From Proteobacteria bacterium SG_bin4 (lineage in GTDB: Bacteria; Pseudomonadota; Gammaproteobacteria; Burkholderiales; Nitrosomonadaceae): a DNA stretch of 53,299 nucleotides. The first letter of the stretch is position 1. The number at the start of each line of letters is the position of its first letter. The position numbers were made by a program, and so were the translations under genes. Positions 1 through 8,504 of the stretch are shown here, in pieces. The notes under the pieces are model-generated. The model had not been told where the DNA came from, did not search any database, and saw only the letters and a program-made list of their open reading frames with translations. The stretch is from positions 1 through 53,299 of the forward strand of contig LWDH01000005.1 in NCBI GenBank assembly GCA_002083395.1. Reading direction: 5' to 3'.

Positions 1-3
1 TAA

Positions 4-369
4 AAAATCAGGGGTTTTGCAAAGGTCTCATTTATTTATAGTTTTAACAAAAACAACGATGTTGCGGTAAATTTTGCTTTTATAAAGAGCACATATACTA
101 CAAGCAAAATCAGAGCCAATCTGGCGTTGGCGGCAGGCACTTACATGAATGCCAATTATGCGGCTGAACCCGGAATATTGGGAAATCTTTACGAAGGTAA
201 TGTTGGGCTAAAATTATCAGGAAGTAATAATCTATGGTTGGATATCGGTGTCTTTCCATCGCATATCGGCTTTGAGAGCGCAGTAGGAAAAGACAATTGG
301 ACTTTAACCCGGAGTTTGGTAGCCGAAAATACTCCGTATTTTGAATCCGGTGCAAAAATCAGTAAATGA
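4..369 (+). pseudogene. Middle part of an OmpL/bbp2-like beta-barrel porin, detached from its N-terminus
   Basis: The open frame runs from just after a stop at 1-3 to a TGA at 367-369. From about position 28 it reads like the middle of a proteobacterial putative beta-barrel porin-2 (OmpL-like): alternating barrel strands and the segments NLWLDIGVFPSHIGFES and DNWTLTRSLVAENTPYF. It has no signal peptide and stops soon after GAKIS, where family members continue for many more strands. The missing N-terminus sits immediately to the right on the opposite strand (364-534). This is therefore one porin gene broken by an inversion. Family assignment is from remembered motif similarity; the rearrangement is read directly from the sequence. 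Confidence 0.6.
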
Positions 370-534
370 AGGTTTCTTATTATTTATCAGATCATTAAAA
401 TCGTAGCTATAGTAGGTTTCGGTGTAGCCGCTAAAAGTCAACGGCGAAGGGACATTTATCAAAATTTTGCTACTGTCATTTGAGAAAGCACTTGTACTTG
501 CCAGCAGGCAGGCTACCAACACAATACTTTTCAT
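364..534 (-). pseudogene. N-terminal part of the same porin, with signal peptide
   Basis: Reading leftward from the ATG at 534-532, the frame gives a signal peptide (MKSIVLVACLLASTSAFS) followed by a typical first porin strand, FSGYTETYYSYDFN, and NNKKPSF. Homology ends at PSF (364-369); the frame then runs out of the barrel into antisense sequence. The codons for SF lie in TAAATGA (363-369), the reverse complement of TCATTTA at 28-34, where the plus-strand porin fragment begins. Joining the two at that heptamer restores a continuous porin reading frame. No strong Shine-Dalgarno is visible before the ATG. Confidence 0.6.
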
Positions 535-781
535 ATATATCGTTAAGCTTTGCCGAATATTTCTCGGAGAGCGCATCAGTTAAATAAGTAACTGAATATA
601 AATAAATATATGTAAAAATATCGCAAATAATCGGTTTGTGATTATAAAGATCCTGCAAATTTTCTCTGGATTTTATGCACTACTCTATGGATCAAAGGGC
701 AATGTGGCAGAAATCAGCGATATCAACTCAAGAGAAAAGAAATTGTGATGATAAAAACTGGAAAAAACCGCTATTTTGATT
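535..781. other. AT-rich intergenic stretch, no gene seen
   Basis: No convincing coding frame or RNA was found. It is the upstream region of the disrupted porin N-terminus (read leftward) and the downstream region of the decayed kdpE tail, so it may hold the old porin promoter. No clear -35/-10 pair could be assigned. Confidence 0.4.
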
Positions 782-1012
782 TCACCAGTTTAGGAATAAG
801 TCAGGAATGTGATCAAGGAAGAGAAGTTTTGACACCAGTCGATAACCTATGCCAAGTTCGGTCAATAAAAATTCAGGTTGGGTTGAATCACGCTCCAGTT
901 TTTGCCGCAAGTACCCCATGTGGATGCGCAGATAATGTGCGCGTTCAGAATAGTTTGGCCCCCAACTGCCAGCATGAGTTGAGTATGGGTTAGTGCACGC
1001 CCACGCGCACGG
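782..1012 (-). pseudogene. Decayed C-terminal fragment of a second kdpE (OmpR-type response regulator)
   Basis: The minus-strand translation matches the DNA-binding end of the intact KdpE at 8501-9184. One frame gives RARGRALTHTQLMLAV, and another gives WGPNYSERAHYLRIHMGYL, RQKLERDSTQPEFLLTEL and GIGYRLV. The frames join at the GGCAGTTGGGGG tract (about 960-970, complement), where the intact gene reads GGCAGTGTGGGG, so there is a frameshift. The receiver domain and the first half of the effector domain are missing. The break lies close to the IS-like terminal repeat at 1055-1082. Divergence from the intact kdpE is considerable, so this is an old paralogue rather than a recent tandem copy. Confidence 0.8.
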
Positions 1013-1054
1013 ATTTTTCGCTGGATTGATGTCGCCGCAGGTGAGCTTAGCGTT

Positions 1055-1082
1055 AGGTGTTGCACTTCGAAATTGAATCCGC
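1055..1082 (-). mobile_element. Solo IS30-like terminal repeat (inverted copy of the one at 53262)
   Basis: These 28 bases are the exact reverse complement of 53262-53289. Read on the minus strand they begin GCGGATTCAATTTCGAAG and end GCAACACCT. IS30-family ends commonly contain ATTCAA followed within about 20 bases by GCAACA, which is the basis for the family guess. No transposase lies to the left, only the kdpE remnant, so this is probably what is left of an element after deletion. It ends 9 bases before the putative KdpE operator. Confidence 0.55.
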
Positions 1083-1090
1083 AAGCAGCC

Positions 1091-1109
1091 ATTTTTACAT
1101 TATTTTTAC
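1091..1109 (+). promoter_or_regulatory. Candidate KdpE operator upstream of kdpFABCDE
   Basis: ATTTTTAC occurs twice, at 1091-1098 and 1102-1109, with starts 11 bp apart, about one helical turn. This is the usual geometry for an OmpR-family dimer. In E. coli KdpE binds a T-rich site about 60 bases upstream of the kdp transcription start. If the CATACT at 1153-1158 is the -10, this site is centred near -65. Site and spacing are seen; the function is inferred. Confidence 0.5.
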
Positions 1110-1152
1110 GCTACATCCTTTCAATTCAACTCCCTTTTTACACACAATTGTT

Positions 1153-1158
1153 CATACT
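1153..1158 (+). promoter_or_regulatory. Possible -10 element of the kdp promoter
   Basis: CATACT resembles TATAAT, but the matching -35 position holds only CTCCCT. A poor -35 is typical of an activator-dependent promoter and fits control by KdpE. Confidence 0.3.
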
Positions 1159-1191
1159 GCACAAGTAGATAACTTTGGGAGTGTCACTCAC

Positions 1192-1278
1192 TTGGATCTT
1201 ATTGATTATTTGTGGATAGTCATTTTATCTGTCCTATTGATCATAGGGTTGATCGCTAACTACTATCATGAGGAATAA
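1192..1278 (+). CDS. Possible 28-residue membrane peptide ahead of kdpF
   Basis: A TTG at 1192 would start a peptide ending at TAA 1276-1278. GGGAG lies at 1177-1181, about 10 bases upstream. The product is nearly all one transmembrane helix (YLWIVILSVLLIIGLIANYY) with an acidic tail HEE. It ends 3 bases before kdpF, which is of similar size and type. It could be a second KdpF-like stabilising peptide or a leader peptide. The start codon is non-standard and an upstream ATG at 1057 in the same frame is less likely because it falls in the repeat. Not a recognised gene. Confidence 0.35.
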   Translation: MDLIDYLWIVILSVLLIIGLIANYYHEE

Positions 1279-1281
1279 AAG

Positions 1282-1374
1282 ATGGACTGGATTTATTGGT
1301 TAACCTGTGTTCTTGCTGTTTTATTGTTCCTATATCTGCTCTACGCATTATTCAACGCTGAGGAGGTTACATGA
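1282..1374 (+). CDS. kdpF: KdpF, small subunit of the potassium-transporting ATPase
   Basis: This 30-residue peptide starts at ATG 1282 and ends YALFNAEEVT, the C-terminal pattern typical of KdpF (Y-A-L-x-N-A-E). The rest is a single transmembrane helix. In E. coli KdpF lies between KdpA and KdpB and stabilises the complex. The stop overlaps the kdpA start in ATGA (1371-1374), implying translational coupling. GAGGAGG near the 3' end (about 1359-1366) doubles as the kdpA ribosome binding site. Confidence 0.85.
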   Translation: MDWIYWLTCVLAVLLFLYLLYALFNAEEVT

Positions 1375-3158
1375 ACACATCACCTTGGATACAAATCGGT
1401 ATATTTCTTATTGTTCTCTTTATTATTGCTTGGCCTCTAGGCCGCTATCTCGTCGATGTACTGGATGGACAGCTAACGCGCCGCTTTATTTGGCTGGATA
1501 AGTTTGAGTATGGATTATGCCGCTTCATTGGCGCCGACCCTGAAGAAGATATGCCATGGCGGCGTTATGCAGCAGCTATTGTGCTGTTCAATGTTTTAGG
1601 CGTGCTGGTTGTTTATGCTCTGCAGCGCTTGCAAAGCGAACTGCCGCTCAATCCTCAAGCGTTTGGGGCAGTTTCTCCAGATTCAGCCTTAAATACAGCG
1701 ATATCATTTGTCACCAATACCAACTGGCAAGGTTATGGCGGCGAATCGACGATGAGTTATCTGACACAGATGCTCGCATTGACCGTACAGAATTTTGCAT
1801 CAGCAGCAACCGGTATTGCAGTTGTTCTTGCATTGATCCGTGGTTTTACGCGAAAGAATGCTGCGGGTATCGGTAATGCTTGGCTCGATTTATCACGTTC
1901 AATATTTTATGTGCTATTGCCACTGTCTTTTGTATTCGCACTTATTCTGGTGAGCCAGGGAGTTATTCAGAATTTCAATGCTTATCAAGAAGTCAAGCTG
2001 ATAGAACCCCTTGAATATGCTGCACCGAAGCAGGATCTTAATGGTCAGCCATTAAAGGATGACCAAGGAAACGTGATCATGGAGGCAATCAAAACAGATA
2101 AACAGTCAATTGCCATGGGGCCTGTCGCATCGCAGGAGGCGATTAAATTGATTGGCACCAACGGTGGCGGTTTCTTCAATGCAAACTCAGCGCACCCTTT
2201 TGAGAACCCGACGCCGCTCACTAATTTTCTGGAAATGATCAGCATCTTCCTGATTCCGACCGCGCTCTGCTTTGCTTTTGGCCAAATGGTCGGGGATCAG
2301 CGGGAAGGTTGGACGATTCTTGCTGCAATGACCGTGCTATTCATTGCGATGGCAGCCGTAGCGCTGTGGTCTGAATCTCACTCGAATCCACTTATCACCC
2401 AACTGGGTGCGGATGCTTCAATGGGCAATCTCGAAGGTAAGGAAATCCGATTTGGCATCATCTCTTCTGCATTATTTGCGACAGTCACAACTGCCGCTTC
2501 TTGTGGAGCGGTTAACTCGATGCACGATAGTTTTCTGCCATTGGGAGGTTTAATTCCAATGGGGTTAATGATGCTGGGTGAAGTTGTATTTGGTGGTGTT
2601 GGAGCTGGACTATATGGGATGCTTATATTCGCTATGCTTGCCGTCTTTTTGTCTGGATTGATGATCGGACGTACGCCGGAATATTTGGGTAAAAAGATCG
2701 AAGTATTCGAGATGAAGATGATATCGATTGCGGTTCTAGTCATACCATTACTCGTGCTCAGCGGTACCGCAATCGCCGTTGTTACTGAAATAGGCAAGGC
2801 GAGTATGGCTAACCCGGGTGCACATGGCCTTTCCGAAATACTGTATGCATTTACTTCAGCTGGAAATAACAATGGATCCGCATTCGCTGGGCTTTCTGCT
2901 AATACGCCTTTTTACAACATTATGCTTGCTATCGCAATGTGGTTTGGGCGATTCGGCGTCATCATTCCGATACTGGCCATTGCCGGAAAATTAGCAGCAA
3001 AACCAAAACTTACTGTTACGAGTGGAACATTACCAACCCATGGGCCATTATTCGTCGTATTGCTCATCAGCACAGTAATCATTATCGGGGCGCTTAACTA
3101 TATTCCAGCATTAGCGCTTGGCCCCATCGCCGAACATTTGCAATTGTTTACTCGTTAA
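1371..3158 (+). CDS. kdpA: KdpA, potassium-channel-like subunit of the Kdp ATPase
   Basis: At 595 residues, this multi-spanning inner-membrane protein binds and conducts K+ in the KdpFABC complex. KdpA is built like four fused channel repeats, and the pore-loop signatures are visible: NTNWQGYGGES near residue 120, GTNGGGFFNANSAHPFENPT at 262-281, AASCGAVNSMHDS near 377, and TSAGNNNGSAFAGL near 495. The GGG of the second loop is a hallmark of the selectivity filter. Its ATG overlaps the kdpF stop and kdpB follows after 18 bases. Length matches the family (about 560-600). Nothing suggests loss of function. Confidence 0.97.
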   Translation: MNTSPWIQIGIFLIVLFIIAWPLGRYLVDVLDGQLTRRFIWLDKFEYGLCRFIGADPEEDMPWRRYAAAIVLFNVLGVLVVYALQRLQSELPLNPQAFGAVSPDSALNTAISFVTNTNWQGYGGESTMSYLTQMLALTVQNFASAATGIAVVLALIRGFTRKNAAGIGNAWLDLSRSIFYVLLPLSFVFALILVSQGVIQNFNAYQEVKLIEPLEYAAPKQDLNGQPLKDDQGNVIMEAIKTDKQSIAMGPVASQEAIKLIGTNGGGFFNANSAHPFENPTPLTNFLEMISIFLIPTALCFAFGQMVGDQREGWTILAAMTVLFIAMAAVALWSESHSNPLITQLGADASMGNLEGKEIRFGIISSALFATVTTAASCGAVNSMHDSFLPLGGLIPMGLMMLGEVVFGGVGAGLYGMLIFAMLAVFLSGLMIGRTPEYLGKKIEVFEMKMISIAVLVIPLLVLSGTAIAVVTEIGKASMANPGAHGLSEILYAFTSAGNNNGSAFAGLSANTPFYNIMLAIAMWFGRFGVIIPILAIAGKLAAKPKLTVTSGTLPTHGPLFVVLLISTVIIIGALNYIPALALGPIAEHLQLFTR

Positions 3159-3176
3159 CGGGTAGGAGCTCTTATT

Positions 3177-5240
3177 ATGAGAAAAACACGAACCCTTCCT
3201 TTATTCGATCCGGCATTGATTAAACCGGCGCTGATCGGTGCGTTCAAGAAACTCACTCCGCAAGCACAGTGGCGCAATCCGGTAATGTTTGTGGTCTGGG
3301 TCGGTAGTGTCCTCACAACGATACTGGGTGTCGAGGCCCTCTCAGGTCATGGTGAAGCACCAGCGGGATTCATTTTTACGATAGCTGCATGGTTATGGTT
3401 CACGGTTTTATTCGCCAACTTCGCTGAAGCTCTCGCTGAAGGTCGAGGCAAAGCTCAAGCAGCAGCCTTGCACGGTAGCCGGAAGAATATTATTGCGAAG
3501 AAATTGGCTGAACCTAAGCATGATGCAAGCATTACAACTATTGACTCCATATCGTTGCGAAAAGGCGATATCGTGCTCATTGAGGCGGGCGATTTTATTC
3601 CGGCTGATGGAGAAGTCATAGAAGGCGTTGCTTCTGTCGATGAATCTGCTATCACGGGTGAATCCGCTCCCGTTATCCGCGAATCGGGCGGCGATTTCTC
3701 GGCAGTCACTGACGGTACGCGCATTCTATCGGATTGGCTGATAATTCGCGTAACAGCTAATCCAGGAGAAGCATTCCTGGATCGTATGATAGGGATGGTA
3801 GAAAGCGCCAAACGTAAGAAAACTCCAAATGAGATAGCGCTCACTATTTTGCTCGTTACGCTTACACTGATATTTCTATTTGTGTGTGCAACACTACTAC
3901 CACTTTCAATCTACAGTGTCGAGTCAGCAGGATCAGGCTCACCGGTATCCATTACCGTTTTGGTCGCACTTTTGGTTTGCCTTATTCCGACGACAATCGG
4001 CGGTTTACTGTCAGCAATCGGTGTTGCCGGTATGAGCAGGATGATGCAAGTCAATGTAATTGCCACCTCTGGGCGCGCGGTCGAAGCCGCTGGCGATGTC
4101 GATGTATTACTGCTCGACAAGACTGGAACCATCACACTGGGCAATCGGCAAGCATCCGCTTTTCTGCCTGCGGCCAATGTTCAGATTAAAGAGCTGGTTG
4201 ATGCTGCCCAGCTTGCTTCGCTAGCCGATGAAACACCGGAAGGCCGATCTATTGTTGTATTAGCAAAGCAGGCGTTCGGATTGCGTGGCCGCGAACTGCA
4301 GAATGCTGTGTTCGTTCCCTTTACGGCACAAACACGGATGTCCGGTGTTGATTTCGGCGATTCTAAAATTAGAAAAGGAGCAGCGGATACGGTTCGTGCC
4401 TATATTGAGAATCTAGGGGGCACTTTCCCTGAAAGTGTCGAAGTGCTGGTTGAACAAGCTGCGCGCCGCGGTAGCACCCCTTTGGTTGTAGCCAATGGCG
4501 CGCGCGTGCTCGGCGTAGTCGAACTCAAAGATATTGTGAAAGGTGGTATCAGAGAGCGATTTAGTGAATTACGGAAGATGGGTATCAAAACAGTGATGAT
4601 CACGGGTGACAATCGCTCAACTGCCGCTGCGATTGCCGCTGAATCTGGTGTTGACGACTTTCTCGCCGAAGCCAAACCCGAAGACAAGCTCAAGTTAATC
4701 CGGGAATATCAGGCACAAGGGCGACTGGTTGCTATGACCGGCGATGGCACCAATGATGCGCCTGCTCTTGCGCAGGCTGATGTCGCTGTTGCCATGAACT
4801 CCGGCACCCAAGCGGCAAAAGAGGCAGGAAATATGGTTGATCTCGATTCCGACCCAACTAAGCTGATTGAAATCGTTGAAACTGGAAAGCAAATGTTAAT
4901 GACACGGGGGGCGCTGACAACTTTCTCAGTCGCGAATGACGTTGCCAAATACTTTGCAGTTATTCCTGCAGCATTTGCCACTACTTATCCACAGTTAAAG
5001 ATGCTCGACATCATGCATTTAAACACGCCATCATCGGCGATTCTCGCAGCGGTCATTTTCAACGCGATCATCATCGTATTCCTCATTCCGTTGGCCCTTA
5101 AAGGCGTGAGATACCAGCCATTGGGTGCCGCTTCGCTATTACGAAAAAATTTGCTGATTTATGGTCTGGGTGGATTGCTCGTTCCGTTTGTCGGCATCAA
5201 ACTAATTGATGTCATTTTAGGTTTCTTAAGCCTCGTTTAG
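3177..5240 (+). CDS. kdpB: KdpB, P-type ATPase catalytic subunit
   Basis: At 687 residues this is the usual KdpB length. It hydrolyses ATP to drive high-affinity K+ uptake. Visible P-type landmarks are TGES (about residue 160; its serine is the inhibitory phosphorylation site in E. coli), DKTGT with the phosphorylated Asp314, MITGDN in the P domain, and GDGTNDAPAL near 520. Transmembrane helices lie near residues 35-90, 215-285 and 575-685. It is preceded by kdpA (18 bases) and followed by kdpC (16 bases), a co-transcribed unit. Confidence 0.98.
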   Translation: MRKTRTLPLFDPALIKPALIGAFKKLTPQAQWRNPVMFVVWVGSVLTTILGVEALSGHGEAPAGFIFTIAAWLWFTVLFANFAEALAEGRGKAQAAALHGSRKNIIAKKLAEPKHDASITTIDSISLRKGDIVLIEAGDFIPADGEVIEGVASVDESAITGESAPVIRESGGDFSAVTDGTRILSDWLIIRVTANPGEAFLDRMIGMVESAKRKKTPNEIALTILLVTLTLIFLFVCATLLPLSIYSVESAGSGSPVSITVLVALLVCLIPTTIGGLLSAIGVAGMSRMMQVNVIATSGRAVEAAGDVDVLLLDKTGTITLGNRQASAFLPAANVQIKELVDAAQLASLADETPEGRSIVVLAKQAFGLRGRELQNAVFVPFTAQTRMSGVDFGDSKIRKGAADTVRAYIENLGGTFPESVEVLVEQAARRGSTPLVVANGARVLGVVELKDIVKGGIRERFSELRKMGIKTVMITGDNRSTAAAIAAESGVDDFLAEAKPEDKLKLIREYQAQGRLVAMTGDGTNDAPALAQADVAVAMNSGTQAAKEAGNMVDLDSDPTKLIEIVETGKQMLMTRGALTTFSVANDVAKYFAVIPAAFATTYPQLKMLDIMHLNTPSSAILAAVIFNAIIIVFLIPLALKGVRYQPLGAASLLRKNLLIYGLGGLLVPFVGIKLIDVILGFLSLV

Positions 5241-5256
5241 TCACAAATCAGGAGTT

Positions 5257-5838
5257 ATGATGAAAAATCTGATTCGTCCAGCCATTACGCTGTTTATTTT
5301 AATATCACTCGCCACTGGCTTACTTTATCCACTTGCAGTTACAAGTATTGCGCAAATCGCTTTCCCCGAGCAAGCCGCTGGCAGTTTGCTGAAGCGAGGT
5401 GATGAAATAATCGGTTCTACTTTTATTGGGCAAAGCTTTTCTGGGTCTACTTACTTTTGGAGTCGGCCTTCTGCAACTTCTCCCATGCCATACAACGCGT
5501 CAAATTCAGGTGGTTCAAATCTGGGGCCAACCAATCCGGCATTAATAGAGGCGGTCAACGAGCGTATTAAAAATCTGCGTGCAAATCACTCGGAAAAAGA
5601 GAAAAAAATCCCAACAGATCTCGTGACTGCGTCAGCAAGCGGATTGGATCCTCATATTTCACCTGCTGCCGCATATTACCAAATCGAGCGTGTCGCAGCA
5701 GCTCGTAGCATCGATACGGCTATAGTCAAATCACTGGTTGATCGATCGATTGAAACGCCGCAGTCGGGTTTATTGGGTGACTCGCGTATCAATGTTTTAC
5801 GCCTTAACTTAGCCCTTGATGCACTGGAAGAAAAATGA
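5257..5838 (+). CDS. kdpC: KdpC, accessory subunit of the Kdp ATPase
   Basis: A 193-residue protein with one N-terminal membrane anchor (about residues 8-30, PAITLFILISLATGLLYPLA) and a periplasmic remainder. KdpC increases apparent nucleotide affinity and assembles with KdpFAB. The family signatures GSTFIGQSFSGSTYFWSRPS and SNLGPTNPAL, and the C-terminal SGLDPHISPAAAYYQ, are present. Two ATGs stand in tandem at 5257 and 5260. AGGAG lies upstream at 5250-5254. The stop overlaps the kdpD start (ATGA, 5835-5838). Confidence 0.97.
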   Translation: MMKNLIRPAITLFILISLATGLLYPLAVTSIAQIAFPEQAAGSLLKRGDEIIGSTFIGQSFSGSTYFWSRPSATSPMPYNASNSGGSNLGPTNPALIEAVNERIKNLRANHSEKEKKIPTDLVTASASGLDPHISPAAAYYQIERVAAARSIDTAIVKSLVDRSIETPQSGLLGDSRINVLRLNLALDALEEK

Positions 5839-8504
5839 TCGATGAGCGCCCCGATCCTGATCGTCTGCTGGAAGAAATTAAAAAAGAAGAAATTGCTGCA
5901 CAGCGTGGCAAGCTAAAAATCTTTATCGGCGCTTGCGCTGGGGTAGGTAAAACATACGCCATGCTAAATGCCGCTCGGCAACGACTGGTTGAAGGAATCG
6001 ATGTCATTGTCGGTGTGGTTGAAACCCACGGGCGCAGCGAAACCACTAAGCTTCTGGAGAATCTTCCTGTATTACCATTGCGTAATATCGAATACCGGGG
6101 AAAATCGCTTGCTGAGTTCGATCTCGATGCTGCTTTGCAGCGGACACCCCAGTTAATCATTATTGATGAGCTCGCGCATACAAATATTGAAGGCTCAAGG
6201 CATGCAAAACGCTGGCAGGATGTTGACGAGCTTTTGACGAGTGGAATTGATGTTTACACGACAATGAATGTTCAACACCTTGAGAGTTTAAATGATGTTG
6301 TTGGCAGTATTACCGGTATCCGTGTCTGGGAAACAGTTCCCGATCGTTTTTTTGACACCGCAGATGATGTGACATTGGTTGATCTGCCACCTGACGACTT
6401 ATTGGAGCGGCTTAAAGAAGGCAAAGTTTATATTCCTGAGCAAGTCGAGCATGCGGCCAAAAATTTCTTTCGTAAAGGCAATCTGATTGCATTGCGCGAA
6501 CTCGCTTTGAGGCGCACGGCTGATCGTGTTGACTTGCAAATGCGTGCCTACCGTGCAGATCACGCAATTGCCAATGTTTGGCAAACGCGTGAACGTATTA
6601 TTGTCTGTATTGGTCCTGGTTCACTGGGTAATAAACTGGTGCGCAGTGCCGCCCGCTTGGCGAATGAGCTAAAAGCCGACTGGCTAGCCGTGTATGTTGA
6701 AACACCGTCGCTTCAGCGACTATCCAAGACAGAACGGCAACTGATACTTGAACATCTAAAGCTTGCCGAAGAACTCGGCGCAGAAACAGCAACACTAGCG
6801 GGCAGCGACTTGATTGCAACATTGGTCACTTTTGCACAAAGCCGGAACGCCAGCAAGCTGGTTGTTGGCCATTCGACAGAGCTCCCTTGGTATCAACGTT
6901 GGCACCCACGGTTTGTCGATGCAATCGCTCAGTTTGCGACAGATATCGATATCTACATTGTAGGTAATGAGAAGCTTTCTCGGATTAAAAGCCGTGAAAT
7001 CAATCCTAGTGCAATTAAATGGCGAAACTATGTATGGGCTACGATTGCATGCGGAATAACGACGATATTGGCCGCAGTATTGTTGCGCATATTCGACTTG
7101 TCGAATGTTGTCATGGTGCTCTTATTGACAGTTGTGGGCGTTTCAATCAGATTCGGCCGAGGGGCTGGTGCATGGGCAGCAGCATTGTCGGTCTTATTGT
7201 TCGATTTTTTCTTTGTATCCCCACGATTCTCATTTGCTGTTTCCGATGTGCAATATTTTTTCACTTTCGCCCTGATGCTATTGATCGCTCTTATCATCGG
7301 ACAGCTTGCGGCAAAACTGCGATTTGAAGCGACAACTGCCAATATACGCGAACGACGTGCGCAAGCATTAGCAGCCCTTTCCAAAGAGTTGTCTGGTGCA
7401 TTAACCGTTGAGCAGGTAGTCGAGATTGCAAATCGGCATATAAGCGGAACATTTAGTTCGGCCGTAGCGCTACTCCTTCCTAGTGGTGAAGGAAAAATCA
7501 AAGTAGCTGGCACTTCACCTTCTCAACCAATAACTGATACCGCTGTTGCTCAATGGGTTTACGATCACCAATTACCTGCTGGCTTTGGAACACAGACACT
7601 GTCTGCAGCAGCTTCACACTACCTTCCACTGCAAGCCCCAATGCGGACTCGTGGGGTACTCGTTCTAGAAACCAGAGATCTACTTTTTCTTAATGAACCA
7701 GAAGAAAAACGTTTACTGAGCACCTTTGCAGCGCAAATTGCATTGGCTTTGGAACGCGTCCACTATGTCGAGGTTGCACAAGATGCACTGGTCTCGATGG
7801 AGGGGGAGCGGTTGCGTAATTCATTACTTTCAGCGATCTCACATGATTTGCGTACTCCGTTGACCGCTTTGGTGGGACTGGCCAGCACACTTGCCGACAG
7901 CAATCTCCCAGAAAATTCCCAGAAGGAACTTGCCCTCGCCATACAGAATGAAGCGCAGCAAATGACTGAATTGGTCACAAATCTACTCGATATGGCACGA
8001 TTACAAGCCGGCGGTGTAAAGCTAAAAAAAGATTGGCAGTCAATAGAGGAAATCGTCGGCAGCGCATGCATGCAACTTCAGCGTGTGCTGGCTGCAAATA
8101 ATAAACTGATTATCTCGATTCCCCCTAACTTACCGCTATGTGAATGTGATCCGATTCTAATCCGGCGAGTCATTGTCAATTTGCTGGATAATGCTGCCAA
8201 GTTTACACCTGTCGGTAGTACGATTTGGGTCTCTGCTGCTGTGAAGAATAATGAAATAACGATTGTGCTCGAAGATAATGGATCGGGTTTACCTCCTGGT
8301 CAAGAAACCAAAATATTCGATAAATTCATACGTGGAGAAATCGAATCGAACAAACCAGGGGTTGGCCTTGGTTTGGCTCTTTGCAAGGCAATCGTAGAAG
8401 CTCATGGCGGAAAAATTTCTGCAGAAAATCGAATTGAAGGTGGAGCTCGCTTCATTGTGACACTACCACTTGGCATTGCTCCAATATCAGAAGAGCTACT
8501 ATGA
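5835..8504 (+). CDS. kdpD: KdpD, turgor/K+-responsive sensor histidine kinase
   Basis: An 889-residue inner-membrane kinase that phosphorylates KdpE when K+ is limiting. Domain order: N-terminal KdpD domain with Walker A GACAGVGKT (residues 32-40), a universal-stress-like domain (about 250-370), four closely spaced membrane helices (about 395-495), a GAF-like region, a HisKA domain with His670 in AISHDLRTPL, and a HATPase domain with NLLDNAAKFTP, EDNGSGLPPG and GVGLGLAL. All domains are intact. It overlaps kdpC and kdpE by 4 bases each, so the sensor pair is translated together with the pump genes. Confidence 0.97.
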   Translation: MIDERPDPDRLLEEIKKEEIAAQRGKLKIFIGACAGVGKTYAMLNAARQRLVEGIDVIVGVVETHGRSETTKLLENLPVLPLRNIEYRGKSLAEFDLDAALQRTPQLIIIDELAHTNIEGSRHAKRWQDVDELLTSGIDVYTTMNVQHLESLNDVVGSITGIRVWETVPDRFFDTADDVTLVDLPPDDLLERLKEGKVYIPEQVEHAAKNFFRKGNLIALRELALRRTADRVDLQMRAYRADHAIANVWQTRERIIVCIGPGSLGNKLVRSAARLANELKADWLAVYVETPSLQRLSKTERQLILEHLKLAEELGAETATLAGSDLIATLVTFAQSRNASKLVVGHSTELPWYQRWHPRFVDAIAQFATDIDIYIVGNEKLSRIKSREINPSAIKWRNYVWATIACGITTILAAVLLRIFDLSNVVMVLLLTVVGVSIRFGRGAGAWAAALSVLLFDFFFVSPRFSFAVSDVQYFFTFALMLLIALIIGQLAAKLRFEATTANIRERRAQALAALSKELSGALTVEQVVEIANRHISGTFSSAVALLLPSGEGKIKVAGTSPSQPITDTAVAQWVYDHQLPAGFGTQTLSAAASHYLPLQAPMRTRGVLVLETRDLLFLNEPEEKRLLSTFAAQIALALERVHYVEVAQDALVSMEGERLRNSLLSAISHDLRTPLTALVGLASTLADSNLPENSQKELALAIQNEAQQMTELVTNLLDMARLQAGGVKLKKDWQSIEEIVGSACMQLQRVLAANNKLIISIPPNLPLCECDPILIRRVIVNLLDNAAKFTPVGSTIWVSAAVKNNEITIVLEDNGSGLPPGQETKIFDKFIRGEIESNKPGVGLGLALCKAIVEAHGGKISAENRIEGGARFIVTLPLGIAPISEELL

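Noticed and set aside
862..1092. Minus-strand open frame through the 28-base repeat as a transposase fragment
   Set aside because: Its conserved part is the kdpE tail (RARGRALTHTQLMLAV), and the rest is the translated terminal repeat, not a transposase domain.
2378..2872. Long minus-strand open frame inside kdpA
   Set aside because: kdpA codes on the other strand with full conservation of pore motifs, so this is a by-product of its codon usage.
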